DNA of 64,000 bases from Acanthornis magna (Eukaryota > Chordata > Aves > Passeriformes > Acanthizidae), in assembly GCA_036785705.1 (NCBI GenBank), contig JAWUZG010000136.1, forward strand, positions 1,054,001 through 1,118,000. The letters are read 5' to 3'. Positions 48,210-59,800 of this stretch are shown piece by piece. Under the pieces are notes generated by a model that ran no database searches, was not told the origin of the DNA, and worked only from the letters and a program-made list of their open reading frames with translations. How positions within the stretch are numbered: position 1 is the first letter of the stretch; every line of letters begins with the position of its first letter. The translations under genes were made by a program, and so were the position numbers.

Positions 48210-51200
48210 ACTCTTGTAGCACTGAAGATAAAGAGTTCAAGATAATTTCTCACTAATATATATTTGAACACATCTATTGCCCTGGGTTTAGGCAAAGCAA
48301 GGCCACAGGATATCACAAAATGCTGGATTTGGACCCTTTCGCTGTGTTAGCTCCTTCTGTACCGTTGGGATTTTCCTTTTAAGAGGGACCCACGTTGTAA
48401 ATGCAGGCAACGTAAGCCTTGACCCACTTTTGGGAAAGAGATGTTATTTTACATTACCTTAAAAGGCTCTTAAGATATTTTTGGCCACTCAAAACATAAT
48501 GAAAATATATATTCAATACTTTAATGCAGCGTATTTCTTAATATTCTAAATGGCTCAAGGCACCACACCCACATTTAGTTTTAGATAATGCTCATTTTTT
48601 TCTGCTTGTTTGCATGTCTTATATCATTAGTAAGATTTTTTAAGCATTAACAGTGTCGAATAAACCACAGATTTGAACTACTCTGACAGCTTTTTACTGT
48701 CAGTTGATAAGCTGAGAAATTATCAGTAACACACTGTTGAGCACCTCGTGGGATGGCCTGCACTGGCCACCCACCTTCAGAAAATCAGACACTGATAAAT
48801 GTCTGGTAAATGGGAAATTTTGCTTCTTTGGCTGTTTCTTTCCACACCTTCTAGAACATCTTTGTTTTGTCATTTGCTCTTATGATTTCTACGACAGTGC
48901 TCCCTCAAAGTGATCACACCTAGGGTAGGAATTACAGATATTCTTAGTGCTTGTGTCTTCTCTCCTGCTGCATTTACACCTGTTGGGTGTTGATCCAAGT
49001 TGTGTCACACATGCTGACTCCCAGTTTTACGTGTATTTTCCACGTTTAGAACTGATTGCGTGATGGCTCTGAGTGACAGAAGAAATCTCTGGACATACAA
49101 GCTCACAAAATGAGTCTCTATGCTCCCAACATGTGCTGACACTTGGAGAAAAAATATATAATAAAAAGCACCTGATACACATTGTTTTTCCACTCACAGC
49201 ACAAAGCAGGGCAATAACAGACACACCGAAATGTGTGCTCCAGCAGGTACTCTGTCCTCGAGCCAAATATCCTTTAAGAGAGTCAGGGCCCTCCCATAAA
49301 ACACTTGTTTTCTCATCAGCTTTATATAAATAAGCAATTTCCCAGGAGCACTTTCCATTTTACTCCCTATTACTCCAAACTCTCCCAAACCCATATGCAT
49401 TTATAGCCTGCTAACAGGAAAAAAAAAAAAATTGAAGCATTAAAATAAAAGTATAAAATAAATGTATCTTGGTCCTTCAAGTCAACTGCAGAAGTTGTAT
49501 TAATGTCAGTGTGTGCGGGGGGAAGAAAGAGTGAAGTCAGCTAGATCTTGAATATAGCAAAAAATCCCACCCCAAACCAGGATTTAAAAAAAAAAAATTT
49601 CATGATTAGAATAACTTTTTATAGAACTCTGTAACATCTCATCACAGTTATATTGACCATCTTTCTCTTCCGTTCCCAACTGCTTTACGTCTCTGAGACA
49701 GCTCCGTGGCTTGGCGTGGAAAAGACCAAGGGAAAAGTCTGTGCTCTATTTCTTTGAGCACAAAGCCTTTCACCATGTGCTGAAAAAATATAGGTAGCAC
49801 TGGCTCCTGCAGTTCCTCATCTCCTTGATCTTAAATCAGCTCTTTTCCAGATGCTTTTTCAGAATATTCCACCCTCTGTCGCTTTTATTTCAGTGTGGTT
49901 TCTGGTTATCTTGTTTCTTGCTCTGGGATGTTCCCTTTTCCTTCTTTCTTAGCAACTTGTGATCACCAAAAAGAAACTGCCACTAACTAAATGATTTCTA
50001 ATTTCTTGACAAAATTAGTATTTTTGCTGCCATGTTGTAGTTCTTGCTTCACACTTTGAGAGACCATAGCACAAACCAACATAGGTGTCAGTCAGTCTGA
50101 GGAGACACAATCAACTGATTATCTCTGATTAAATCCATGGTTAACTCATGTTTAGGACACATCTGGATTAATTTAAGGGAGGAATATATATGAATTTGAA
50201 TTCAAGAAACTGCTTTAACTGTAATTCAGCTACTGCCACACACAAGTGAATTCTACCTTTGGCAACTCCTTCCCCAACTTACACTTCTTGTCTTCTGATG
50301 TAAAAAACCACAAAATCTGAAAATACCCAGTCCTTTCAACACCTCTGAAGGAAAAGACTGAACTGCCAATTTGGTAAATATCCCCCATAAAAAGACATTT
50401 TTTTTTACTTACAGTGGTCCACCTGCAGAAAATGAAATGAATTCCTTATGTGGGATTTCATCAGTGATGTCTGCATGATAAATCTGTGCTATTTTTATGT
50501 CTTTGCCTTTGAGAGTTCACCTGATTCTTATTTACAAAGCACTAGATGCAATTCCCTGTCCCCACTTTGATTTCACTTAGCATTTTACTACTGAAACAAA
50601 ACCCAGAACTGATAACATTTTCTGGCAATGGCTTGTACCTATTGACTTACAGTTCAGAAACCACTAGAAAAAGTTTAACCAGTGTTAAATATCTTTTATT
50701 TTTCAATCACTGTTAAACAGAGCAGCAAACGAAGTCAATTAAACTAAGAATACTGTATCTAATGACATTACTTATTTATAAGATTAAAGCTATGTCCTTG
50801 TGGGTTTATGGTTATGCAGATGTAAGTTACAGCATTTGAAATTAGCCTTTGTCCTGACTTTGGCAAATGAAAAATACTTTAAAAAAGCTTACAAAATTTT
50901 TGTTTGGACAGAAATGGCCTCATTTTGACATATTTATAATACAAACCAAAACTAAAATATTTGTAGAAACTGTCATAGCAACCTGTTTGGATTTAAATTG
51001 CCAAAATTCTATTATGGAAATCACTCAGGTTTTATAAAATATTTTAGTAGCTTGCATGAAGAAATCATGAAGTGGAATGGATCCTAATTTCCTGTCCGAG
51101 AAATTCCCCAATTACGATAGTGGTAGCTTGTTTCCCCCACAGCACGTTAGGGCAAGTCCTGTGACCATTCCAGTTTTGCTAGATGTCCCTTCAATATCTC

Positions 51201-52606
51201 TGAGCAGGGTCCTCAATTTAATAAGAAAGCCTCTTCTGTGTTATTTCTTTTTGAGGGACAGGTCATTCAGCTGTTATTCAAATACAAAGAATGATTTGAA
51301 AATGTCAATATTCCTGCAGTGCCATCCCCATCTGAGGTGTGCTTTATGTAAGGCTGTGTCAGCCTTGACCTGACTGACCAAGAGCTGCAACCATTTTCAG
51401 AGGTAATAAAGCTGCATAATTCAATTGAAACACCCACAGCATTTCTGATCCTGAAATCCAGGTTTTTATCTAAATGTAGCACCCTTGTTTTACAGGGAGC
51501 ATTCTCCTCACACTCCTGTCATAATTAACAAGTCCGTGAGGGTTTTTGGAATGTCATTTTCTGTCTGTGTGAAGTTCTATCCATCTCCAGGCTTGAGTGG
51601 ATGAGCCTGCTGCTGGATAAATGCATAACCCTGGGATCATTCCCACTGCTCAGGACAAACAGCCAAACACAAAAAGGAATTCTTTAATTTGGACAGGGCA
51701 AAGGGGTGTGAGCTACTCCAGGCTCATTGCTCATGATTCGTTAACATGTTCAGAATAAAAAACACCTGAATTTTATGATGCTGCATTGTTCTGTAGATGA
51801 GAAAAGATTTCTTAGTTGAAGTACATGACCTTTAGCAGAAAAAAAGGTTTGACCTTTCTAAAAAAGTTAATTAACAAGAAAGAGACTGTAAATTAGGTTA
51901 AAGGTCCATAAAGATTCAAGAAAATTTCAGCTTACAACACACTGGTCACCACCAGTAGCAGCTCTTGTCATCAGATGTCTGTAATTTAGGTTTTTTTCTT
52001 GATTTTTTCTGCTTTTTTTAACTTACAGAAGCTGCTCCTTTAGAAAAATGAGCTTTCTATCATTTTCATGACTCATCAGGGCCTGAAGCAAAAGACCAGA
52101 ATCATCCACAGTCTTTTCATTTGTGACGCAGACTATTAACAACTTCATTAACTTTCTTCAGGCCATGTTTCAGTTCAAAGTCTCTTGTGCATTTTTACAG
52201 GAGTTACTGGAAAGATGCATCGTCTTGGGCTTCTGTCAAGAGAGAAAAAAAAGGAATTAGAAAGTTTATATTCTGCAAGATGTGGGAAATAATTCCTGTA
52301 AACATTACTGTAAGTCAAACAAATCTTGATCACTGCTTTGTGCTCACAAGATAGAAAATACATTTGATTGCATTTCTTCTCATTAAAAAGTGTTTAGCAA
52401 GCAATATATCACAGCCATCTGCTTTAACCCTTAATTAAGCAGAGAATCATTAATGTCGTGCAAACCAGAAATTATAAACAAAAGGAAAAATTTACAAAAC
52501 CAAATTCCTAAACCCAAGTTTCTTGTTCTAGACTTACCTCTAGACTACCAAGATGCAGTATCCATACATCAGACATAAATAATCCCTGTCATCTTTTGTC
52601 CACTAG
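48210..52606. other. AT-rich non-coding block
   Basis: About 4.4 kb without CR1, LTR or recognised gene. Short open frames at 49005-49400 and 51077-51482 overlap on both strands with no product recognised. Poly(A) runs occur near 49421 and 49589. Confidence 0.5.
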
Positions 52607-52796
52607 AAGTCTCAAAAAGGCAACAGGAGTTTGTATAATAAGGCCTGAGAAAGGATCAAAATTTAGATCAAATTTCGGTGACACTGAGGAAAACGACTGG
52701 GATTCAGAGGAGGAATCCAGCAATTTTCACGTGGATGAGCAAGCACTGGAGATCTTTTCATCCCACCTCACACGCAGAAAGCACAGCAGGATGTAA
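52607..52796 (+). CDS. Candidate 3'-terminal coding exon, unidentified acidic C-terminus
   Basis: A good acceptor (CTGTCATCTTTTGTCCACTAG, ending at 52606) is followed by an open frame of about 62 codons to a TAA at 52794-52796, the first codon being split by the junction. The predicted tail is non-repetitive and protein-like: a mixed hydrophobic/basic start (SLKKATGVCIIRPEK), an acidic middle (GDTEENDWDSEEE, about residues 24-36), then VDEQALEIF and a basic end (HLTRRKHSRM). No family was recognised, and no AATAAA was found immediately downstream. It could be the last exon of an unseen plus-strand gene, a relic exon or a chance frame. The plus-strand segment at 45806-45900 could belong to the same transcript. 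Confidence 0.35.
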
Positions 52797-55700
52797 AAAT
52801 GGAAAAAGCAGAATGTTTGAGGGCAGTGATTTCCCTGAAGTGAAGCAAATCCATTGGCTGTTTCTTTCAAGCCCAGAATAGTTCATGACCTGTGCAGCCA
52901 TGGCAGCACAGAAACCCTTCTGCTCCTCACACTGATGATTCTGAAGTCAGTATTATTTTGTGACACTTACTAAGATCTGGATATTAATCCTTCTCCCTAT
53001 GCTTTTCCTTGGCTGGGAAAAGAAAGGGATTCTAGGGACAGAGAAGTTCCAGAAGACAACTTTAACTAGTTCTGCAAAGGCATGAGCCAAAAATACATCC
53101 TGCAGTTCTTAATCTGTGCACCTTCTGCCTCGTTCCTCTGCCACCTCCTGTCCCTTCTCTCACACACTCAGCCCAGCTCCCTCCTGCTCTGGTGTCACTC
53201 TCACCTTGCTCTCCCCCTGGACAAGAATTCCTGAACAATCCTGAACAAGAAATCCCTGAACTCAAATTCTGTGCACGGATGAACCACACTGAATTACAGC
53301 TTGCATCATCACTGTTTACCTCTGACAAGTTGCCTTAATTGAGATCCTCAGCAAGAAAAAAACTATTCTGGCATTGCGTGGGCTTCCCAGTCATGGACAG
53401 ATTTCCTGTTGTTTTGATGCAGTGTGCAAACATAAGAAAATAGAACTTGTTTTCCAAGGAGCTAACAACATCAGCAGCACAAGACATGAAGTGTTTACAA
53501 ACAACAGATGGGAGACAAACAGCTCGAAGGTGGCGGTCAACACAGAAAGCAGTGTTCCCTAAGAGTTGCTTGTCTGAACAAGGGCTTTGTAGGAAAGAAG
53601 AGCTTTAAGGAGAGATATAAAAAGGTTTTTTTTCTGATATATGTACAGTTAAGAAAGCTTTGAGGTAGAGAAACAGGCAAATTTAAAGAAGTCAAGTTGG
53701 TTATTCAAGGAAGCTTAAGGAAGTGCTGAGAAGATACATCTTCCTGAGTCTCAATCTTTGAGATAGAACACATTCATTTTATAAATGTGAGAAAGAGACG
53801 TTATGGCATTTGAATGGAACATTCCAAAGTTGATTCAACATTCTCCAAATATCTGCAAAACTTCTAAACCCTTTTCTCCCTACCTTCCCTTCAAAATAGA
53901 GACCCAATGAAGCTACTGCACGGTGCCCTTCTTGCAATTCAAGGGTGAGAGATGAACCTCACAAACACAGAACCCTGGTCCTGCTAATCCGTGCCATCAA
54001 CTGGAGCTCAAAGGAAAATTTTAACAAAGTCTAAAACCTGAATTGATGGTTTGGAGAAAGAACCATTTAAGGAAAAGGCCTTAGAACAGCCTGCTATGGT
54101 GGGCAATGGTCTAGCCCAACGCCAGCAAAGAGCAGATGTATTTTTTGTGCTTCTTTTGAATTTTCAAAGTCAGCTTTCTGAAAGCAGTGAAGGTCTCTGC
54201 CCCATCCTCTCTGGCATAAAAAGGTGGATAGACAGTCCCCTGTGTTTTTTTCCAAACAAACTGCATCTGCTACTTGCCTGCAAGTCCCTCCAGGGGTCTG
54301 AGGCAGAGGAAATCCCTGGGTGCTCTGCCTGGCAGGTTCTTTTGAGGCAGATAAAGGGCTGGCAGAGGGCACGGCAGGCAGGGGCCTCTGTGTCACACAG
54401 TACAAGTGACTCCTCATACAATATCCAATTTAAATGACCTGCAGGCTGCGAAGGCCTCTCTGTGCTGCTCGCTCAGGAGGGTCTCACTGCACAGGAGAAG
54501 CAGGAAATATTTGCAACCCAGCGCTCGAGTAAATGCCTCAAAAATGACACACCCAAACCAAAATGCAGATACCCAAATGTGCACAGGGACGGGGAGTGAT
54601 TTTTGTCAATCCCTGGATATTTATGTGCACTCAGTCAAGTCCGAAAGGTAATGTCTTATTATACAAGGCACTGAAAGATCTTTTGAGAGCTGCTGACAAT
54701 CTCAAGTCCATATAATAGGCAACTACCTACGTTAAAGCAACAACCTATTAGTTGGTGTGTCTTTAAAGACCACTGAGCCTAAAAGAAGCTTAAAGTATTC
54801 CAAGGTCCACCTGCAGCTTTCAAAGTCTGCTTGAATTGCCTAAGAGATAGATCCTCCTCAATTTCTCTCTCTCAGATATTAGATAACTGATTCTTTTCAT
54901 TAAAAACCCCCACTAGTCTTGGTTTCCCTGTTCTCCAAAATTCTCTTTTTCAGTAAAGCACAAATGTTGTACAAACAGGAGCAGGTGTTCAGGATTAGGT
55001 GGTGAAAAAAGTCCATTTACACACAGAGGTATTGAGATAATAACAGAAGATGTAAGAACTCAAAGAAGTTCATGTTCTTGAAGCAAACAATCAAAACGGT
55101 TTTCAGCAATAATCTGTCTTGGTGTAGAAGAAAGTTCTACAGCAGAGGAAAAAGTGTGGAGTGGTTTTTTTGTGTGTACACAGACACAATGCTGAGACTA
55201 CGATGGGAAAGGGAGGTAATTCCTGCTGTGGTATTCTCACAAGAGCCAGATGTAGAGATAAAAACACAGTTTGTAATACTTCAAGAAGCAGACTAAGCTA
55301 TTGCAAGACTGAAAACATGTCAAATATTAAGTCTAACTGAAGAAGCTGGTATTGTACCGTACTTAGATGCAAGGAAAATACAAGAAAACAGAGAAGAAAA
55401 AGAGATAAATGATGTGACAGATGTTACAGCAAAAGCTAAATGTCCAGTTAAGCCGAATGTGAGGAAAAAAAGGAGATAAATTGATGCTACATTAAAAAGA
55501 AAAAAGACAAAAAGTTAGAGTTAGCATTAAGAAATAATATTGTAATTACATTTATAAAAAGGATCAGATTGATTTTAGATCTAACCTCAATGTAAATTCT
55601 TCTGGTATGCTGGAAAAAATAAAAGTTTTAGATTGTTATCCCCATTATCAAAGTAACTTTGTCAGAGAACACGTAACATGTAATTTTATGGAGAAAACCT

Positions 55701-56476
55701 GTATTTGCTGGATTTTAACGGCACGCAGACAAAAATGATTTTTACAGTACATTATATCAAGCCAAGGTACCTGCTGTCTAATGTTGTCATTTAAAAAAAA
55801 AAGAAAAATATTCACTGGTGATTTAGAAAATCAAGTTCAGATCTGCCTGAGCACCAACAAACGATAGGTTAATATTTGAAAACCAAGACTGCTGCGTGCT
55901 GAAATTTGCTATGTGATCCCCTTGGAACCAACAATCTGCCTACAAACCACAGCTCCCAGTGCAGAGCTCCTTGAGCAGAGAAACTTAACTCCCTTTGACT
56001 TCCTTCCCTTGTTATCCCAGGGATCATACAGCTCTGAGTTCTTCAAAGAGGAATGCACACAGAGAACCCAAATGCTCCTCCTGCCACAGAAATCCTGCAG
56101 ACTGTGTCCAGAGCTCACAAGGCACCATGGATTCTCCTGTGATTCCACTTTCTGGTTGGTCACACTGTCACGACAGCTCCAGGTCCTGCATTAGTGTCTT
56201 TCAACAACGATCCCACTCCTTCCCTGATGGCCTTTTCCATAGGTGAGGACTCCTACACCTACGTGAGGTGAGTGGGCACAGTCAGAGGTTCATCTTGCAC
56301 AATAACCCACTTAGTAATTGTGTTCTAGATCATGACAGACAGTTCCACAGTTGACAAAAACCCGCAAAAAGCATCCATGCGTATTTCCCTTAAGCAGAAT
56401 AGTCCTTTTGTCCATCTTGCTAATCCAGGTGCCCAGTATTTCCAATGGTGTTATGATGTTTCTTCTCTCTCTGTAG
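52797..56476. other. Unannotated block with a near-open frame
   Basis: The plus strand at 55072-55479 is open apart from one TAA at 55294-55296 and reads as an E/K-rich sequence; it is described as a finding. A possible 25-nt micro-exon (56243-56267) sits between an AG acceptor and GTGAGT. Other open frames (53062-53328, 54051-54437) were not recognised. Confidence 0.4.
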
Positions 56477-56551
56477 CTGGATGTTGGCACTGGGACACCT
56501 CATGGACTCTGAAGCATTTGTTTGGAGCTGTCAGTTGGCTTCCCTTGGCTG
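56477..56551 (+). other. Candidate internal exon (75 bp)
   Basis: A long pyrimidine tract (TTTCTTCTCTCTCTGTAG, ending 56476) precedes it and GTAAGA follows at 56552. Both sites are close to consensus. Two of three frames are open (about WMLALGHLMDSEAFVWSC and GCWHWDTSWTLKHLFGAV); neither is recognised. At 75 bp its length is a multiple of three. Coding status is unknown. Confidence 0.35.
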
Positions 56552-58238
56552 GTAAGAGCTACATTCACTCACTGAACAGCTTAGCAGCTTATCTCAGTTT
56601 TTAGTAAACAGTGGTAACAAATTCAGTTTTCTTCCTTTTCTTTGAGACAGTGATAAAAAACAAAGGTGATTAAAAAATTAGTCATTAACCTAAAGGAAAG
56701 AGAGAAAGAAACGTCTAAACAGTGGACAGAGCCTCTTTCAGGACCATGAAAAAAATAAGTTCATACAGCTTTTCCAGATTTTCAGATTTGTTTGTGGCAT
56801 TCTGGGAGATGTCTTAGCAACAGTCCACCAATCCATGTCTTCTGTCTCAGATAAAAGTAATCTGGACTAGGTAAGTAATCTCATTTATTCCTTATATTGA
56901 CAGACTTTAAACAAAAACATACAAAGACAGCTGAAGGAGTCCTTAGGTTCAAATTTACAAGAGATGTATTTGAAGCTTTGTTACTGGTGAAGGAGAGAAA
57001 TACCATTTTTCATAATCATGCTTATTTACTATTTGTGGTCTTACTCGTACACTACAGCTCATGCTCATTTCAGTCAGATGCCTGGAGGAACATTTAGCTG
57101 ACATTCAATTAGCAAAGTAATGCACAGTGAAAAAGCAGTAGGTAATTTACCATGTTCTATCCGGGAACATTCCTTGTTCCCATTAATATTCTCAATAGAC
57201 TAGCCAGTTCCAAAGGAAGGCGCTGCCCCTACCTAGAAGAACCAGCAATACAAAACATCTGGATTACAGAAATGTATGCAAGAAACAGTAGGTAAGGGTT
57301 TCCTAACATCACATGGCTCCATTTAACAGGGTGGCAAAGACAACAACAATACCTAGAAAATGAATTTGCTGCCATCTGGAAGCCTATTAAAGAGACAAAC
57401 TGAATGCCCAGTTTGCTTTACATCAATAATTTACATCTCATCATAAAGGGGGAGGTCAGCCATGGTCTCTGTAGGTTAAAACAATTCAAATTCTCTACAC
57501 TACTGACTGTGACTACTTTCAGCTACATGGCTGCACCAAGTATGTGACCACCAAGCATCTGGTCACATTTAAATCCATATTTAAATGAGTTCTTGCCTAA
57601 CAAATTTTTTTCCCCGCTTCAATCCCTGAGTGAAGGTTCCTATGCAGCTCTGTTTCTCACTTATTCACTGTAGGCATGAATATAGATCCCGAATATATTT
57701 TTATATAGGAAGAGCGAAGAAAAAGATTGGGAACTGCTGCCTCAACTTGCAGCCTAACAGGCACCTGTACCACTAACATCATTCCCATACAGGCTGAAGC
57801 AGGGAAATTTGTTTTGGAAAGATCCCTGCAAGCCTAAAACTGTCAAGAAAAGGTAAAAGCGTGGGAGGACTCCTCCCCCTCCCCTCCTTGCTGCCTGTGA
57901 GTTTACGTAGAAGCCAGGGAAGCAGATGGATGCCACAAGAGGTGCAAAGGATGCCTGGAACAACAGCACGTCAGTGGGATTGGCAGTGCCTCGAAACGGC
58001 AAAATCCCTTCGCGACACCCACGCTCCGCAGGGATCCTCCGCCACTGGGTTTGCGGGACTTCGGGCTCCGCGGTTTTGGGGCAGGATGGTGGCAGGATGG
58101 ATGTTCTGTCCAAAAGAGACAGCAGAAGGTGCTGCCAGCGGAGTGAAAGAAAGGAAGGTTGGTAAGATGAGCAATACAGTTGAAAGAAGAGGAAAATAAA
58201 AGCGCAAGGCTTTGCAGAGAGGACCAAATTTGGTGCAC
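56552..58238. other. Unannotated block with further splice-like sites
   Basis: Contains a 20-nt segment at 56851-56870 between TTCTGTCTCAG and GTAAGTAATC, and the segment 57199-57291 listed separately. From about 57750 the GC content rises towards the CpG island. Overlapping open frames on both strands at 57754-58249 (up to 157 codons, minus) show no recognisable product and probably reflect the rising GC content. Confidence 0.4.
57199..57291 (+). other. Candidate internal exon (93 bp)
   Basis: Bounded by an AG after the pyrimidine-leaning stretch ATTAATATTCTCAATAG and by GTAAGG at 57292. One frame is open for its whole length (about LASSKGRRCPYLEEPAIQN...), while another is open until a terminal TAG. 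The acceptor is weaker than those at 45.8 and 56.5 kb. Product not recognised. Confidence 0.28.
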
Positions 58239-58555
58239 AGAATCAACAAATCACAAAATCAATTAGGTTGGAAAAGAGCTCTGAGGTTATCAACTCCAAC
58301 CTGTGACCCAACACCACCACAGCACTGAGTGCCATCTCCAGCCTTTCCCCAAACACCTCCAGGGACGGTGACTCCACCACCTCCCTGGGCAGTCCATCCC
58401 GATGTCTAATCATCCTTTCTGTGAAGAAATCCCTCGTAATGTCCAATCTGAACCTCCTCTGGTGCAATCTAAGGCTGTGACCTGATCCTGTCGCTGGTTC
58501 TCTGGGAGCAGAGCCCGACCCAAACCTGGCTACACCCTCCTGTCAGGCAGGGCTG
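58239..58555 (-). mobile_element. CR1 LINE fragment, 3' end present
   Basis: The reversed tail AGAATCAACAAATCACAAAATC is shortened and degraded, followed by AGGTTGGAAAAGAGCTCTGAGG, AACACCTCCAGGGACGGTGAC, the GAAGAAATCCCTCGTAATG and CAATCTGAACCTCCTCTGG blocks and CTGGCTACACCCTCCTGTC. About 315 bp, sense minus. It is of the subfamily with a GACTCCACCACCTCCCTGGGC linker. Confidence 0.9.
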
Positions 58556-58800
58556 CCGAACACCCAAGTAAGAAAGACACGAAGTTTTCATAGTTTAAGA
58601 GAACAGGAGAACCGAAGCTCTTGCAATCGCTCCTGACGGCTCATCGTTCACACACCGATCCTGCCTCTGCAAAGCATCTGAGGCAGCCATGGGACCATGC
58701 TAGGGGCACACCCGAGAGCCGCTCCAGCCCTTTGTTCCAGCCCCGCTCCCTCAGCCCCAGCGCTGGCCCTGGGCCGCCCCCGCTGCCGGCGCTGCCTCCA

Positions 58801-59072
58801 CAGAACCACCGAACGGCCTGCGCTGGAAGGCAACCCCGAAGCTCATCTTGTTCCACCCCTGCCACGGGCAGGGTCACCTTCCACTGTCCCAGGCTGCTCC
58901 AAGCCCCGTCCAACCCGGCCTTGGACATTTCCAGGGATGGAGCAGCTACAGCTTCTCTGGCCACCCTGTGCCAGGGCCTCAGCATCCTCGCAGGGATGGA
59001 TTTCTTCCTGTTATCTAATCCAAACGCACTCTCTTTCAGCGTGAGCCCATTCGCCCTTGTGCTGTCACAACC
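58801..59072 (-). mobile_element. CR1 LINE fragment absorbed into the CpG-island shore
   Basis: The plus strand reads CAGAACCACCGAACGGCCTG where other copies read CAGAATCACAGAATGGTTTG, then CCACGGGCAGGGTCACC, TGCTCCAAGCCCCGTCC and AGCTACAGCTTCTCTGGCC, ending near CCTTGTGCTGTCAC. Many A/T positions have become G/C or CpG compared with the other copies in the window. Sense is minus, about 270 bp. It adjoins the CpG island directly. Confidence 0.87.
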
Positions 59073-59103
59073 CGCTCTCGTAAACAGCGTCTCTCCATCG
59101 CCG

Positions 59104-59129
59104 CCGTGCCGTGCCGTGCCGTGCCGTGC
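59104..59129. repeat. (CCGTG)5 pentamer repeat
   Basis: Five consecutive CCGTG/GCCGT units at the left edge of the island. The length is likely to vary between individuals or species. Confidence 0.9.
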
Positions 59130-59439
59130 CTCCCCGCCGCCCTCCGCCTCCCGCCCCGCACCGCCCGCCCGGGACGCGCCCTGCGCACCGCCCGTGCCGG
59201 GGCAGCGTCCCCCGGCCCCGCAGCGCCCGTGCCCCGCTCTCAGCCCCCACCGGCCGCAGCCGAGCCCGCTCCGTACTCACGGCCGGCCGCGGAGCCGGGA
59301 GCGGCGGCAGCGGGTCCATCCATCCCTCCCTCCCTCGTCGGCAGCGCCCGGCGGCGCAGGCGCGCTGCCGCCTCCTCCCCCCGTGGCTGTGGCGGGGCGG
59401 CCGCGGCGGCAGCGCCCGGCTCCGCTCAGAGCCGAGCGA

Positions 59440-59624
59440 GCGCGGCTCGGGCCGGCGGCGGGAGGAGGGAGCCAGGCGAGCGGGGAGGCGGGGACCGGGC
59501 GAGGGAGCCGCGCCGCACACCCGGCCCGTCAGTGACCGGCGCTGCTGGGGAGGAGGAGGAGGTGGCGGAGGAGGAGGCGGCGGCGGCGGCGAGAGATTCT
59601 CCCACCCCCACCCACCGAGCTGAG
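59440..59624 (+). other. Probable non-coding first exon (5' UTR), start approximate
   Basis: The sequence ends CCCACCGAGCTGAG followed by GTGAGGCC, a strong donor, at 59624/59625. No ATG occurs on the plus strand in the 180 bp before it, so this exon would be untranslated. It includes GGA and GGC triplet runs at 59548-59593. The 5' end cannot be fixed from sequence; 59440 is only a guess within the island. The gene downstream is unidentified because its coding exons lie beyond the window. Confidence 0.5.
59548..59593. repeat. (GGA)n and (GGC)n triplet repeats in the presumed 5' UTR
   Basis: Short GGA runs are followed by about five GGC triplets just upstream of the donor. Confidence 0.88.
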
Positions 59625-59640
59625 GTGAGGCCAGGGCAAA

Positions 59641-59800
59641 GCATCCTCCTTTCTTCCCCTCATCCCTTCCTCCCTTTCATCCTTCCTCCCGACCTCCTTC
59701 CTTTCATCCTTCTTTCCTTATCCTCCTTCCCCCTTATCTCGCCTTCCCCTCATCCTTCCCTGCGCTTCCTGGTCCTCCTTTCCTTTCTTCTCTCCTTAGC
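59641..59800 (+). repeat. Long pyrimidine-rich (CTTCC/CATCC) tract in presumed intron 1
   Basis: About 160 bp with very few purines on the plus strand, made of irregular CTTCC, TTTCC and CATCC words, directly after the donor. It ends TTCTCTCCTTAG near 59800, which resembles an acceptor, so an alternative second exon starting near 59801 cannot be excluded. Confidence 0.8.

Larger units (their letters stand above)
59090..59640 (+). promoter_or_regulatory. CpG island with probable promoter
   Basis: About 550 bp of very GC-rich sequence with CpG at high density, the strongest in the window. It contains a (CCGTG)5 run at 59104-59129, GGGGCGG-type Sp1 boxes near 59390-59400, an NRF1-like GCGCAGGCGCGC at 59354-59365 and triplet repeats at 59548-59593. 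No TATA box was found, as is usual for such promoters. The plus-strand donor at its right edge indicates rightward transcription, but the island is broad and could serve a minus-strand transcript too. Long overlapping open frames on both strands are stop-poor by composition and are not called genes. Confidence 0.82.

Noticed and set aside
57754..58249. Overlapping frames of 92-157 codons left of the CpG island
   Set aside because: Open in several frames on both strands at once, with no recognisable product and no supporting splice pattern.
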